In this document: one piece after another, positions 26,187 to 34,765 of the stretch
Position numbering within the stretch: position 1 is the first letter of the stretch
Layout of the letters: each line of letters opens with the position of its first letter
The notes under the pieces: generated by a model
The model's input: only the letters and a program-made list of their open reading frames with translations
Databases searched by the model: none
Told to the model about the DNA's origin: nothing
Position numbers and translations under genes: made by a program
Assembly (NCBI RefSeq): GCF_015624485.1
Contig: NZ_CP061378.1
Coordinates: 3,968,001 to 4,032,000 of the forward strand
Direction: 5' to 3'
DNA length: 64,000 nucleotides
DNA from: Bradyrhizobium genosp. L
Lineage (GTDB): Bacteria; Pseudomonadota; Alphaproteobacteria; Rhizobiales; Xanthobacteraceae

Positions 26187-26644
26187 GGTGCCTCGACTTC
26201 CATTCGCACTGAAACACGTACGACAGTCTGACACAGTTTGCCGGCGTGGGTTCAATCGCTGCCGTGCAACTTCGCGCGCCACCGCTGGTCATCAGACCCG
26301 CCGGACTTTGCAAATTGCGAACTGCGCGGTCAGTCCGCCGGCAATCGGCGGCACATGATCGCGAGGGGCGCGCGCATCTGCCCAGGAGCGCGATGAGCGT
26401 CGGCAAATCGCCGTCGCGCCTAAGCCCGTCGCTTTCCGGAGCGACGTTTTCGAGAACAGCAGCACACTTATCGAAATCACGCTCTGACGCGAAGCGGGCT
26501 TTGCGTTTTGCGTACAATCCGGGGTTCACCGGCTACGACCGCGTCAAGTTGACGCAGGGGCCGGTCGCCGGTAATGTTTGGCAATATTGTCCCGGTATCG
26601 GGGCTCGGCTGGCCCGACCTCGATGCCCTGAAATGTGCCTTTTC
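26187..26644. other. divergent intergenic region between the GspN-like and AraC genes
   Basis: This 458-bp stretch has open frames on both strands, one joined to each flanking gene, but they are Arg/Ser-rich and lack ribosome sites, so I see no extra gene. It should hold promoters for the minus-strand gspN/beta-helix set and the plus-strand AraC gene. No clear -35/-10 or operator repeat could be supported. Confidence 0.5.
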
Positions 26645-27589
26645 ATGGAATCCGATTGCGGACCGAAGCGGTTTTCGACCAGCGGCCTACCCGAACGCGA
26701 ACGTCTCTCCCGATGGCGCGAGGAGTTCGGGCGGACCGTGGTCCGGGTGAACATCGAGCCGCTCGAGCCTGACGCCCCGTTTTGCGCCGAAGCCATCCTG
26801 CAGCGCCTTCCGGGCGTGGCGATTGCGTCGTGCTCCGGCTCGGCGGCGCGACTGGATCGCACCCGCGCGCTCGCCGCCGAAGGCGGCGATGACCTGGGGC
26901 TGATCGTCAATCTCGGCGATCCGGCGCTGGTGTGGCGGTCCGGGACGGACACCACATTGCGGGAGGGCAGCGCCGTTGTTGTCCGTCGGGACGAACCGGT
27001 CCTGTTGTGCGGCTCACGCCACCTCAACCTGGTGTTTCCGCGAACGGCGCTCGCGATGCGCGCGAATGTCGATTCCGCGGTCATGCGGGTCATCCCGCCC
27101 GACGATCCAGCACTGCGACTGCTGATCAGCTATCTCGGTCTGGTTCAGGCCGATCCGGAACTGGATCAGCCGATCCTGCAGCAGAAGATCGCCGACCACA
27201 TCCACGACCTCGCCGCGTTGGTCATTTCTGCACATCGCGTCCCCCCGGAACATGCGGCGGGCGGCGTCGCGGCGGCGCGGTTGGCCGGTACGCTGGAAGA
27301 TATCGGCAAGCATTTTTCCGATCCGGACATGACGGTCGCGAGCGTGGCAAGCCGGGCAGGCATCTCGCCGCGCTATCTTCAGGTGTTGCTGGAAAAGTCG
27401 GGCGTGTCGTTCACCGCCCGCGTCAACGAGCTCCGGCTGAAACGCGCGTTCGAGCTGCTGGTCCGGTTTCCGAACCGGCCGGTCTCCGACGTCGCCATGC
27501 AGGCGGGATTCTCCAACGTCTCACATTTCAACCGCTTGTTCCGGCGCCGGTTCGGCGATAGCCCGAACGGCGTGCGCGGCCGGGCCTGA
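26645..27589 (+). CDS. AraC-family transcriptional regulator
   Basis: A 314-residue regulator from the ATG at 26645 (MESDCGPKRFS); an ATG four codons earlier and a much longer open frame exist. Residues 10-200 look like the AraC_binding_2-type sensor domain (LPERERLSRWREEFGRTVV, then GSAVVVRRDEPVLLCGSR and NLVFPRTALA). The C-terminal 100 residues form the two-HTH AraC domain: MTVASVASRAGISPRYLQVL as the first helix-turn-helix and PVSDVAMQAGFSNVSHFNRL as the second, ending FRRRFGDSPNGVR. The ligand is unknown. It is divergent from the gspN-like/beta-helix genes and may regulate them. Confidence 0.85.
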   Translation: MESDCGPKRFSTSGLPERERLSRWREEFGRTVVRVNIEPLEPDAPFCAEAILQRLPGVAIASCSGSAARLDRTRALAAEGGDDLGLIVNLGDPALVWRSGTDTTLREGSAVVVRRDEPVLLCGSRHLNLVFPRTALAMRANVDSAVMRVIPPDDPALRLLISYLGLVQADPELDQPILQQKIADHIHDLAALVISAHRVPPEHAAGGVAAARLAGTLEDIGKHFSDPDMTVASVASRAGISPRYLQVLLEKSGVSFTARVNELRLKRAFELLVRFPNRPVSDVAMQAGFSNVSHFNRLFRRRFGDSPNGVRGRA

Positions 27590-27713
27590 GGCCCGCGCGG
27601 GCTACGGCGCGGTCTGGTGAGAAACTCCAGGAGCGTTGCCGGACAGCAACTCACGACGTGCCCGGCAATGCTGCGTGCAACCTCTGCGTCCGGTCGCCTG
27701 GAAACGATCGCGA

Positions 27714-27881
27714 TCAGGCGGCGGCCCGCTCGCACGCCGCGAGCGCATCCTCGATTTGCCGTACGACAGCAGCCGTAGGCTGCCTTTCCCTTTGCAGGCG
27801 TCGGAGCTGGTTCCAGAGGCGGATGATGTTTTGCTGCCGGACCGCGTCGAGATCGGCAGCCCTCGGATTGTTCGCGTGCAT
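27714..27881 (-). CDS. small hypothetical protein (55 aa), possibly LexA-regulated
   Basis: A 55-residue Arg/Gln/Ala-rich, probably helical protein (MHANNPRAADLDAV... ALAACERAAA). I choose the ATG at 27881, preceded by GCGAGGAC as a close ribosome site; the longer start at 27917 would lie inside the candidate promoter. No family is recognised. The helix contains IIRLWNQLRRLQRERQ, basic enough for nucleic-acid or protein contact. The candidate LexA box at 27922-27936 lies about 40 bp upstream. The reality of the gene is moderately supported by codon structure and position. Confidence 0.5.
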   Translation of the reverse strand: MHANNPRAADLDAVRQQNIIRLWNQLRRLQRERQPTAAVVRQIEDALAACERAAA

Positions 27882-27921
27882 GTCCTCGCGCTCGCGCTTG
27901 CCTATGCCTTCGCGCATTTAA

Positions 27922-27936
27922 GAACATAACACGAAC
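27922..27936 (-). promoter_or_regulatory. candidate LexA (SOS) box, GAAC-N7-GAAC
   Basis: GAAC at 27922-27925 and GAAC at 27933-27936, seven bases apart, give the alphaproteobacterial LexA direct-repeat operator (GTTC-N7-GTTC on the minus strand). A minus-strand TTGACT at about 27940-27945 could be the -35 of a promoter that the box overlaps, driving the small gene at 27714-27881. With eight fixed bases, one or two matches are expected by chance in a window this size, so position is the main support. Confidence 0.45.
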
Positions 27937-28004
27937 AAAAAGTCAAGTCCGCATTAAGAAAATATTCCTCTTGGCATCCTACCCAACTCAGCTGTCTAAT
28001 GTCC

Positions 28005-28345
28005 GCGTCTCACCCGATCGAGGGGCGCTTCGCGGTCGTCATGAGCGCGGTGTGAGATGCGGTGGACGCGGAGTGTGCGAAGACGTAGCGCGCGCAAGGC
28101 GGACGGTGAAGTCGTGCAGGCCTGACGCCCTAGTGGCAGGTGTTGATTCCTTTGACGCGAAAGCGTTGCGGATGACGGTGACACAAAAGCCCAGTCTCGC
28201 CGGGGCGAGCACGTATAAGCCGTAACCCATCGCGCAGGGAAAGCCGGGTTGTTCCCGGTTACACCTGTGGTCCTACCCCGGTGCTTTTTGTTGCACCGGG
28301 CCCATGGGTGCGATCGGCACCCGGCTTTCCCTGCGCCCTCTGTTC
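28005..28345. repeat. long dispersed Bradyrhizobium-type intergenic repeat
   Basis: The stretch starts with a CTCACCCGATCGAGGGGCGC type segment and ends in an inverted repeat whose arms are GCGCAGGGAAAGCCGGGT (28232-28249) and ACCCGGCTTTCCCTGCGC (about 28318-28335), enclosing a second hairpin (CCCGGTGC...GCACCGGG). I recognise the whole unit as a repeat found many times in Bradyrhizobium genomes, often mis-annotated as small genes. Here it fills most of the gap between the small ORF and glmU. Confidence 0.7.
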
Positions 28346-28421
28346 ACAGAGCGGCGGAACGAACAGCAGACTCGGACAATTCATGTCGCGAGAACGCGAA
28401 GCTATATCCCCACCCACAACT

Positions 28422-28524
28422 GTCATCGCCCGGTTTAACCGGGCGACCCAGTACGCCGCGGCCTCTCGGCTCAAGCACGACTGCCTCTGGAATACTGGAT
28501 CACCCGCATGCGCGGGTGACGACA
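28422..28524. repeat. dispersed palindromic intergenic repeat
   Basis: The left arm GTCATCGCCCGGTTTAACC...CCCAGTA is mirrored by TACTGGATCACCCGCATG...GGGTGACGAC on the right, about 100 bp overall. It is a different family from the neighbouring repeats and is also familiar from Bradyrhizobium intergenic DNA. Confidence 0.75.
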
Positions 28525-28562
28525 CCGCGGTGGTGGTTGGTGAATCGAGAACGACCCACAGC

Positions 28563-28682
28563 GTCGTCCTGGAAGGCCAGGACCCATTACCACAAGCATC
28601 AGTCGTTGCGCGACGCTGTGGCCACGATTCCGTTCACGATCAAATTCGGTCGTTATGGGCTCCTGGCCTTCGCCAGGACGAC
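28563..28682. repeat. dispersed palindromic intergenic repeat
   Basis: The left arm GTCGTCCTGGAAGGCCAGGA plus CCCATTA and the right arm TGGGCTCCTGGCCTTCGCC plus AGGACGAC form an imperfect inverted repeat of about 120 bp. It ends 50 bp before the stop of glmU and could serve as that gene's transcription end. Confidence 0.75.
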
Positions 28683-28731
28683 AATCTCTTCGTGGGAGCG
28701 GAAGCGAACGCGCCACGTCCAATCGTGCGCC

Positions 28732-30090
28732 TCACTTGCCCTTCGCCGCCTTCTCTTTCGTCTTCGCCGCACGATAGCGCGCGGCGCCGCCTTCGCGGAT
28801 CATCTGCTGGCTGCGCTCGACGGCGAGTGCGTCGTCGGGGACATCCTTGGTGATGACAGAGCCGGAGCCGATATAGGCTCCCTTGCCGATCTTCACCGGG
28901 GCCACCAGCGAGGAATTGGTGCCGACGAAAGCGCCCTCGCCGATCTCGGTCTTGTGCTTGAGGAAGCCGTCATAGTTGCAGGTGATGGTGCCGGCGCCGA
29001 GGTTGGAATTGGCGCCGACATGGGCGTCGCCGACATAGGACAGATGATTGACCTTGACGCCGGCTTCCAGCACCGCGGCCTTGGTCTCGACGAAATTGCC
29101 GATCCGCGCGCCGTCGCCGAGCGAGGTGCCGGGCCGCAGCCGCGCATAGGGGCCGACCGAGACCTTCTTGCCGATCCTGGCTTCCACGATATGCGAGAAG
29201 GAATGGATCACGGCACCGTCCTCGATGGTGACGCCCGGACCGATCACGACGAACGGCTCGATGGTGACGTCCTTGCCGAATGTGGTGTCGGCGGCGAGAT
29301 AGACCGTCTCGGGCGCGATCAGGGTGACGCCGGCCTCGAGCGCCTGCTTGCGCAGCCGCGCCTGCATCACGGCCTCGGCCTCGGCGAGCTGCGCCTTGGT
29401 GTTGATGCCGCGCACTTCGTCTTCGCTGGTTTCGATCACGACGGCCTCCAGTCCCAATTGCCTGACGATGCCGACGGCATCGGGCAGATAATATTCACCC
29501 TTGGCGTTGGCGTTGCCGATCTGCTCGAGGATCGCGAGCGCCTTGCGGCCATCGAGCGCCATCACCCCGGCATTGCACAGCGTGATCTTGCGTTCCTCGT
29601 CGCTGGCGTCGGCGTGCTCGCGGATCGCCGTGAGCTTGCCGTCCTTGACCACGAGCCGGCCATAGCCGGTCGGATCGGCGGCACGGAAGCCGAGCGCCGC
29701 CAGTGCCGCGCCCTCGCGCAAGGCTGCACGCAGCCGCGCAAAGGTCTCGGCCGAGATCAGCGGCGTGTCGCCGAAGGCGACCAAGAGGTCATCGGCGCCT
29801 TGCGCAATCGCATCGCGCGCCGCCAGCACTGCATGCGCGGTGCCGTGCCGCTCGCGCTGCACGAAGATCTGCGCATCGGGCCGCACCCGCCGCGCCTCGG
29901 CGGCGACCGCCTCGTGATCGGGGCCGATCACCACGGCGAGCCGCGATCCCTCGCCGGCGGCGGCGGCGCCCAGCACATGCGACAGCAGCGACTGTCCGGC
30001 GACGGGGTGCAGCACCTTCGGCAGCGACGAACGCATCCGCGTCCCCTCGCCGGCCGCAAGCACCACCGTCAGGCTCGATCGCGCAGTCAT
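28732..30090 (-). CDS. glmU: bifunctional GlmU: glucosamine-1-phosphate acetyltransferase / UDP-GlcNAc pyrophosphorylase
   Basis: A 452-residue enzyme making UDP-N-acetylglucosamine, the precursor of peptidoglycan and lipopolysaccharide. The uridyltransferase signature [20 protein letters not shown] is at the N-terminus, with [25 protein letters not shown] and [15 protein letters not shown] following. From about residue 255 the left-handed beta-helix hexapeptide repeats begin ([21 protein letters not shown]) and the acetyltransferase site includes [19 protein letters not shown] and TITCNYDG. The start ATG at 30090 gives [14 protein letters not shown]. glmS lies 6.6 kb away on the same strand; the DNA between them is accessory in character. 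Confidence 0.97.
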   Translation of the reverse strand: MTARSSLTVVLAAGEGTRMRSSLPKVLHPVAGQSLLSHVLGAAAAGEGSRLAVVIGPDHEAVAAEARRVRPDAQIFVQRERHGTAHAVLAARDAIAQGADDLLVAFGDTPLISAETFARLRAALREGAALAALGFRAADPTGYGRLVVKDGKLTAIREHADASDEERKITLCNAGVMALDGRKALAILEQIGNANAKGEYYLPDAVGIVRQLGLEAVVIETSEDEVRGINTKAQLAEAEAVMQARLRKQALEAGVTLIAPETVYLAADTTFGKDVTIEPFVVIGPGVTIEDGAVIHSFSHIVEARIGKKVSVGPYARLRPGTSLGDGARIGNFVETKAAVLEAGVKVNHLSYVGDAHVGANSNLGAGTITCNYDGFLKHKTEIGEGAFVGTNSSLVAPVKIGKGAYIGSGSVITKDVPDDALAVERSQQMIREGGAARYRAAKTKEKAAKGK

Positions 30091-30225
30091 CAGGTATCCT
30101 CAAGATTCCGCGCGACACGGCGCGCCGCGATGTCTTTAATTGTTTTCCCGGGGAGAAGAAACCGATTCGCCCCCGTAGCGGTGCGGATTCAAGTTCCGTC
30201 TGCATTTCCTGTTAATCTTTACCTT

Positions 30226-31662
30226 GTGATTCGGCGGGCCTTGAGGAGGGCCAATCGCGCCTTGGCCAAAGATCCCGATAAGCTTGCGACGGATTTGCAG
30301 ACCGATGACGGCCTGCTCGGCAGCGTGCTCGCCGAGGAGAAGGAGTCCGGCCGCCGACTGGCATGGCGGCTCGGCACCTGGGGCGTCGTTGCGGTCGGCG
30401 CCGTCGCGGTTGCCGTCATGGCCAATCAGTCGGCGTTGGTGCTGAAGCGCGACCAGCTCGCCGCGGCCGATATCGCGCACCAGGCGCAGCAGCTGCAATC
30501 GCTCGCCAAAGAGAGCCACAACGAGACGCGCCGGCTGGCGTCCGCAATCGACACACTCAACGGCGACCGCGACCGGCTGTATTCCCGCGTCACCACGCTG
30601 GAGCAGAACCTGGATTCCGTTACCGGCGCCATCGCCAAGCAAGCGACAATGCCGGTGCCGTCCCCGTCGACGGCAGCTGCGACGCCCGGTGCGCCGCCGG
30701 TCGCCGTGCCCCCGGCGCAACCCGTGGTGCCGGCGCCTGCGCCTTCCGTCGCCCCGGTCGCCTCCACCCAGCCCGTCGCGCCCGATAAGCCGGCGGCGCC
30801 CGACAAGGCCGCCTCCGCCGACAGCAAGGCTGCCGCGCCAACCGAGAAACCTGCCGCCGCGCCGGAGAAGCTCACCGCCGCGGACAAGAAGCCGCTGCCT
30901 GCCGGCAAGTCACAAACCAGCGCCGACACGACTCCGCCGACGGCGATCGACCGTCCGTCCGCAGCCTCGGCAACGCCCGCGCCCGCTGCGAGCCCGGCGG
31001 CATCGGCCGCGTCGATCGCGCCCGACGACGGCAAGCCGTCCGCGCCAACACCATCGGCGCCGCTGGTCGCCGAAAAATCGATGATCGGACCGCCGGATCC
31101 AGCCGCCGGCAAGCTGATCGAGCCGATCAAGCCACCATCGGCCAAGGACGTGGCCGCCGCGCCGATGGCGACGGCGGCTCCGACGGCCGACGATGAAGAG
31201 AGCGACGAGGCCGATGCGCCGAAGGCGCAGGTGCAGCGCACCGAGTTCGGCGTCGATCTCGGCTCCGCGAACTCCGTCAACGGCCTGCGCGCGCTGTGGC
31301 GCGGCCTGTTGAAATCCAAGGCCAATGCCACGCTGGCGGCGCTGCGGCCGATCATCGTGATCAAGGAAAACAGCAACGGGCTCGGCATGCAGCTTCGCCT
31401 TGTGGCTGGGCCGCTGAACGATGCCGGCACCGCCGCCAAGATCTGCGCCGGGCTGCCCCCGAGCCATCGCAGCTGTGAGACCGCGATATATGAGGGCCAG
31501 CGCCTGACCTTGAAGCCGGACGAGCCGCCCGCCGCCAGCAGACCCGCGCAGCCGCATCGGCGGATGCTGCCGAAGCGCGCCGCGGCGCCGCCACCAGTAG
31601 CCGAGGAGAAGAAGCCGGAGCCGACGACGATCTCCTCGATCTTCCGGCGGAACAGCCAATGA
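30226..31662 (+). CDS. membrane-anchored Pro/Ala-rich protein with possible SPOR-like C-terminus
   Basis: A 478-residue protein from GTG 30226; TTG 30262 (LAKDPDK) sits 11 bp after GAGGAGGG and is a plausible alternative. One transmembrane segment (WGVVAVGAVAVAVMAN, near residue 50) is followed by a short coiled coil (QLAAADIAHQAQQLQSLAKE... SRVTTLEQNLDSV) and a roughly 200-residue Pro/Ala/Lys/Ser linker that could span the periplasm. Near residues 340-440 a compact domain appears (TEFGVDLGSANSVNGLRALW, AALRPIIVIKEN, QLRLVAGPLNDAGTAAKICAGL), which resembles a SPOR-type peptidoglycan-binding fold. It is divergent from glmU, and a cell-envelope role is inferred. Confidence 0.75.
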   Translation: MIRRALRRANRALAKDPDKLATDLQTDDGLLGSVLAEEKESGRRLAWRLGTWGVVAVGAVAVAVMANQSALVLKRDQLAAADIAHQAQQLQSLAKESHNETRRLASAIDTLNGDRDRLYSRVTTLEQNLDSVTGAIAKQATMPVPSPSTAAATPGAPPVAVPPAQPVVPAPAPSVAPVASTQPVAPDKPAAPDKAASADSKAAAPTEKPAAAPEKLTAADKKPLPAGKSQTSADTTPPTAIDRPSAASATPAPAASPAASAASIAPDDGKPSAPTPSAPLVAEKSMIGPPDPAAGKLIEPIKPPSAKDVAAAPMATAAPTADDEESDEADAPKAQVQRTEFGVDLGSANSVNGLRALWRGLLKSKANATLAALRPIIVIKENSNGLGMQLRLVAGPLNDAGTAAKICAGLPPSHRSCETAIYEGQRLTLKPDEPPAASRPAQPHRRMLPKRAAAPPPVAEEKKPEPTTISSIFRRNSQ

Positions 31663-31759
31663 TCCCGTTTACTCAGAGGATTGCGGCGAAGTTCTCAACC
31701 GCTTTCACGGCCTCTCGCCGCGCCTTGTCCCGTCCCGCTTTCCCGACCATAGTGCGGCG

Positions 31760-32140
31760 ATGACAAAACCTCCGTTCCGCCTCTCCCCCTATCAGGTCCA
31801 GTTCCTGCTGGTCGTGGGCTTCCTCACGGTCGGCTACGCACTGTATCTGCGCTATCTCGGCATCGAGTTCTCGACCGTCGCGCTGGCCTGCGACGCCGGC
31901 ACGCAGACCATGATCTGCAAGGCGCGGGCGCTGTCGACGGTCTTGTTCAAGAACTCGGTGTTCGGGATCACGGCGCTGGTCATCGCGGTGCTGAACCTGA
32001 TGCGGCCATCGATCGTGCTGTTGACCGGCGGGCTGATCGCCGCCGGCCTCGGCATCGTGCTCTACAACATCGTGCTGTCGGGGCTCGCGATCGGGCTGTT
32101 CATCCTGGGTTTTGCGCGGCCCGCGCCCGCCACAGCGTAG
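31760..32140 (+). CDS. small hypothetical membrane protein
   Basis: A 126-residue protein with about four hydrophobic segments: FLLVVGFLTVGYALYL, a central SVFGITALVIAVLNL, IVLLTGGLIAAGLGIVLYN and LSGLAIGLFILGF. Two cysteines (ALACDAGTQTMICKAR) face the region between the first and second segments and could form a disulfide. No catalytic motif is recognised; a VKOR-like CxxC is absent. Its last 41 bases overlap the 3' end of the convergent ndvC gene. Confidence 0.7.
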   Translation: MTKPPFRLSPYQVQFLLVVGFLTVGYALYLRYLGIEFSTVALACDAGTQTMICKARALSTVLFKNSVFGITALVIAVLNLMRPSIVLLTGGLIAAGLGIVLYNIVLSGLAIGLFILGFARPAPATA

Positions 32141-33725
32141 AGGCAAGCAGCAGATACATCGCAACGGTCCAGTCCGACTGCCAGTTGATGGTGCCCTCGT
32201 TGTAGATCATGTAGCCGGCCGCAATCGTGAGCAGGCCGGCGAACACGGCCTCGGTGAGCGGGCGGGCGCCCTCCTTCCGCCGGTTGAGCATGGCCAGCAG
32301 CGCGAACGGCACCACCGCCATGGTCAGCGAGGCATAGGGGAAATCGCGGTAGCGCGGATCGAAGGTGAAGCCGAGCGCGGTCTCGGCTGAAATCACGGTG
32401 GTCACGGCGAGCGCGATCGCGAGCAACGCCATCAGCACGCCCTTGCCGCGATAGTCGCGCGGACCGAGCAGCTCGAGGAAGGTCGGCAGCGAGCGCCCGG
32501 CAATCAGCGCATGCGCCGACAGCAAGGGTGCCGCGATCGCGGCGGCCAGCAGCACGCCCCAATGCAGCCAGCCGTCGGTGCCGTAGCTCTCATAGGCCAT
32601 CTTGTCGACGGCGATCCCGAGCAGCGCCCCCGCCGTCGTCGCGGAGACGGCGACTGCGACCCAGGCCGACGGGCGCGGCGTCCAGGGCCGGCGCCGCAGC
32701 GTCAGCCAGGCCGCGAGGAAGGTCGCGACGCTGAGCGCCATGCCGCACCCCATATAGAGCTTCCAGGCCGGATAATTGCTGATCGCTATGCCCGGCGGAT
32801 ACTTCACCTGCCGGTGCACCGAATCGAACAGGCCCCAATAGCCGCCGACGGTGCCCTCCAGCCGGCGCTTCCACGGCTGGTCATAGGCCTCGATCAGGTT
32901 GACGCGAAATCCCTCGCGCTTGGCGAGGTCGAGGATATCGGACACCACCCTGGCCTGGTTGGTCCGCGACGGCAGCGCGCCCTCCCGCATCCTCCCCTCG
33001 CTCGGCCAGCCGGTCTCGCCGATCAGGATCTCCTTGCCGGGGAATGCGCCCGCCATCCGCTTGCGGATCTCGTCGACATGGGCGGCGGCGAACTTGGCCT
33101 TGACCGGCATGTCCTCCCAATAGGGCAGGATGTGAATGGTGACGAAGTCGACCGCGTCATAGATCTCGCGATTCTTCAGCCAGAATTCCCAGACATCGGC
33201 ATAGGTGACCGGGACATTGGCGGTGGCCTTCACCGCGCGGATGTTGGCGGCGAGATCGGCCGCCGTCATCTCGCCGCGCAGCAGCACCTCATTGCCGACG
33301 ATCAGCGACGTGATGACACCGGGATATTCCTTGGACAGCCGCACTGCGATCGCGATCTGCTGCAAATTCTTGAACCGGTTGCTGCCGAGCCAGATGCCCT
33401 GCATCACCTTCAAGCCGACCTTGGCGGCAACGGCCGGCACCTGGTCGAGGCCGTTCTCGATCGAATAGGTGCGGACGCAATCGGTGACCTTGGCGAGGTC
33501 GGCGAGATCCTGCTGGATTTGCTCGACCGGAATCTGGGTGGTCGGATCGAGCGGCGTCTGGGTGCCGCGGAACGGCGTGTAGGACACGCATTGCAGCTTC
33601 GCGGCCGGATCGATCGGCGCGCGCGCAAGCGTAATCGGCGTGGCGAGCCACCACCACACGGCTGCGATCACGGAGAGCGAGATGAGGAGAAGCGCCAGCG
33701 GCGTACGAAGCGAAATCGGTTCCAT
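32100..33725 (-). CDS. ndvC: NdvC-like beta-(1,6)-glucan synthesis protein, GH17 domain plus membrane region
   Basis: A 541-residue protein. After an N-terminal membrane anchor (LALLLISLSVIAAVWWWLA) comes a glycoside-hydrolase-17-like domain to about residue 330, then roughly six to eight transmembrane segments. GH17 catalytic glutamates are present: E146 in LIVGNEVLLRGE (acid/base) and E237 in ILIGETGWPSEGR (nucleophile). In B. japonicum NdvC (about 62 kDa) is required for the beta-1,6 linkages of periplasmic cyclic glucans, and mutants are impaired in nodulation; size and architecture fit. It is transcribed away from ndvB, with a small secreted protein gene between them. Confidence 0.85.
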   Translation of the reverse strand: MEPISLRTPLALLLISLSVIAAVWWWLATPITLARAPIDPAAKLQCVSYTPFRGTQTPLDPTTQIPVEQIQQDLADLAKVTDCVRTYSIENGLDQVPAVAAKVGLKVMQGIWLGSNRFKNLQQIAIAVRLSKEYPGVITSLIVGNEVLLRGEMTAADLAANIRAVKATANVPVTYADVWEFWLKNREIYDAVDFVTIHILPYWEDMPVKAKFAAAHVDEIRKRMAGAFPGKEILIGETGWPSEGRMREGALPSRTNQARVVSDILDLAKREGFRVNLIEAYDQPWKRRLEGTVGGYWGLFDSVHRQVKYPPGIAISNYPAWKLYMGCGMALSVATFLAAWLTLRRRPWTPRPSAWVAVAVSATTAGALLGIAVDKMAYESYGTDGWLHWGVLLAAAIAAPLLSAHALIAGRSLPTFLELLGPRDYRGKGVLMALLAIALAVTTVISAETALGFTFDPRYRDFPYASLTMAVVPFALLAMLNRRKEGARPLTEAVFAGLLTIAAGYMIYNEGTINWQSDWTVAMYLLLASTLWRARAAQNPG

Positions 33726-33972
33726 CCTCCGGGGGACCGTCGAATTAGCCGGTCACAGCCCATCTGCCAAGAGCGGGAATCCGTCAATACCATGGTTGTC
33801 CTGCGACAGTTTTGCGCTGCTGCGATAAAGTTGTGAGCTTGCTGGACAAAATACCAAATTCCAGTCATGGGATTCCGCCAGAGTTTCCGCCGCACTGGAG
33901 ACCTATTTGGACGGCATCACGCGAGCCGTTAGGATGATGATCCCGCGGGGGCAGGAACATATCGGGGAATAC

Positions 33973-34572
33973 ATGCGTCGACGGCTGCTTGAGTTGAAGA
34001 ACACCGGTTTGCGTCACCTTGGCGTAGCAGGCCTTGCGCTGCTGATCGGCGCCGGCGGCGCTTTCGCGCAGAGCGGCTCGCCGAATCCGCCTGACCAGGC
34101 CAAGCAACAGCCCGGCAACGCGGCCGATGCCAACGCCAATGCCGTGAAGGAAGCCAACCAGCGCAAGGTCGAGGAATTCGTCGAGGCCCAGCAGGCCATC
34201 AACGGCCCGGCCGGCAATCCGGAATGCGTCTGGCTCGGCCGCCGAGTCGTCCGCCTGATGTGGAACGACGACCTCGACACCGCGTTCCGCCATCTCGACC
34301 TCTACGATCGCTTCGGCTGCCCCGGCGGCCATGTCCAGGCCGCGTTCCGCTGCCTGACCCGGTTCGGCGCCCAGATCGACGACAAGGTGCGCGGCAGCCT
34401 CGACGGCCGCATCCACGCCTGCTGGATCAATCCGGGCGCGCAGCCGCAGGCCGCGGCAGCTGCCGCAGCGCCCACCCCGGCACCGTCGACCGCCGGCAAT
34501 GCCGCCGCTACGCCGGCCGCAGCGCCCTCGCCTGCACCGTCGCCGTCGGCCTCGCCGAGCCCTTCGAAATAG
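33973..34572 (+). CDS. small secreted protein between ndvC and ndvB (possible NdvD counterpart)
   Basis: A 199-residue protein from ATG 33973 (MRRRLLELKNTG), with GGGGA upstream; a TTG at 33907 would add 22 residues. A signal peptide (GVAGLALLIGAGGAFAQS) is followed by a charged helical part (KEANQRKVEEFVEAQQAI) and a central domain with four cysteines (NPECVWLGRRVVRLMW, RFGCPGGH, AFRCLTRFG, HACWINPG). The tail is a low-complexity Ala/Pro/Ser stretch. A third gene for cyclic glucan synthesis, ndvD, has been described between ndvB and ndvC in B. japonicum. Position fits, but I cannot confirm identity, and the length looks somewhat short. Confidence 0.7.
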   Translation: MRRRLLELKNTGLRHLGVAGLALLIGAGGAFAQSGSPNPPDQAKQQPGNAADANANAVKEANQRKVEEFVEAQQAINGPAGNPECVWLGRRVVRLMWNDDLDTAFRHLDLYDRFGCPGGHVQAAFRCLTRFGAQIDDKVRGSLDGRIHACWINPGAQPQAAAAAAAPTPAPSTAGNAAATPAAAPSPAPSPSASPSPSK

Positions 34573-34765
34573 GGCCCGGTCGCGCCATCCGTGCCACGGG
34601 GATTTTTTCGCAGGCCGAACGGCTTGCGCCCTTAAAACGCCACCGCGGCATACCAGTTGTTAAATCGTCCGGCGGAGCTATCCTCAGCCCCGCCGTTTTG
34701 CCGGTCGAACCCAGGGGACGGGTTCGCTTAGTCCTCAATCTCAGGCCCCGTATGGTTTAACCGCG

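Noticed and set aside
27971..28225. 84-codon plus-strand frame
   Set aside because: It lies inside a dispersed Bradyrhizobium-type repeat and its composition is that of the spurious proteins such repeats give.
28249..30225. N-terminal 659 codons of a 1137-codon plus-strand frame
   Set aside because: This part is antisense to glmU and crosses two dispersed repeats; only the segment from about 30226 reads as protein.
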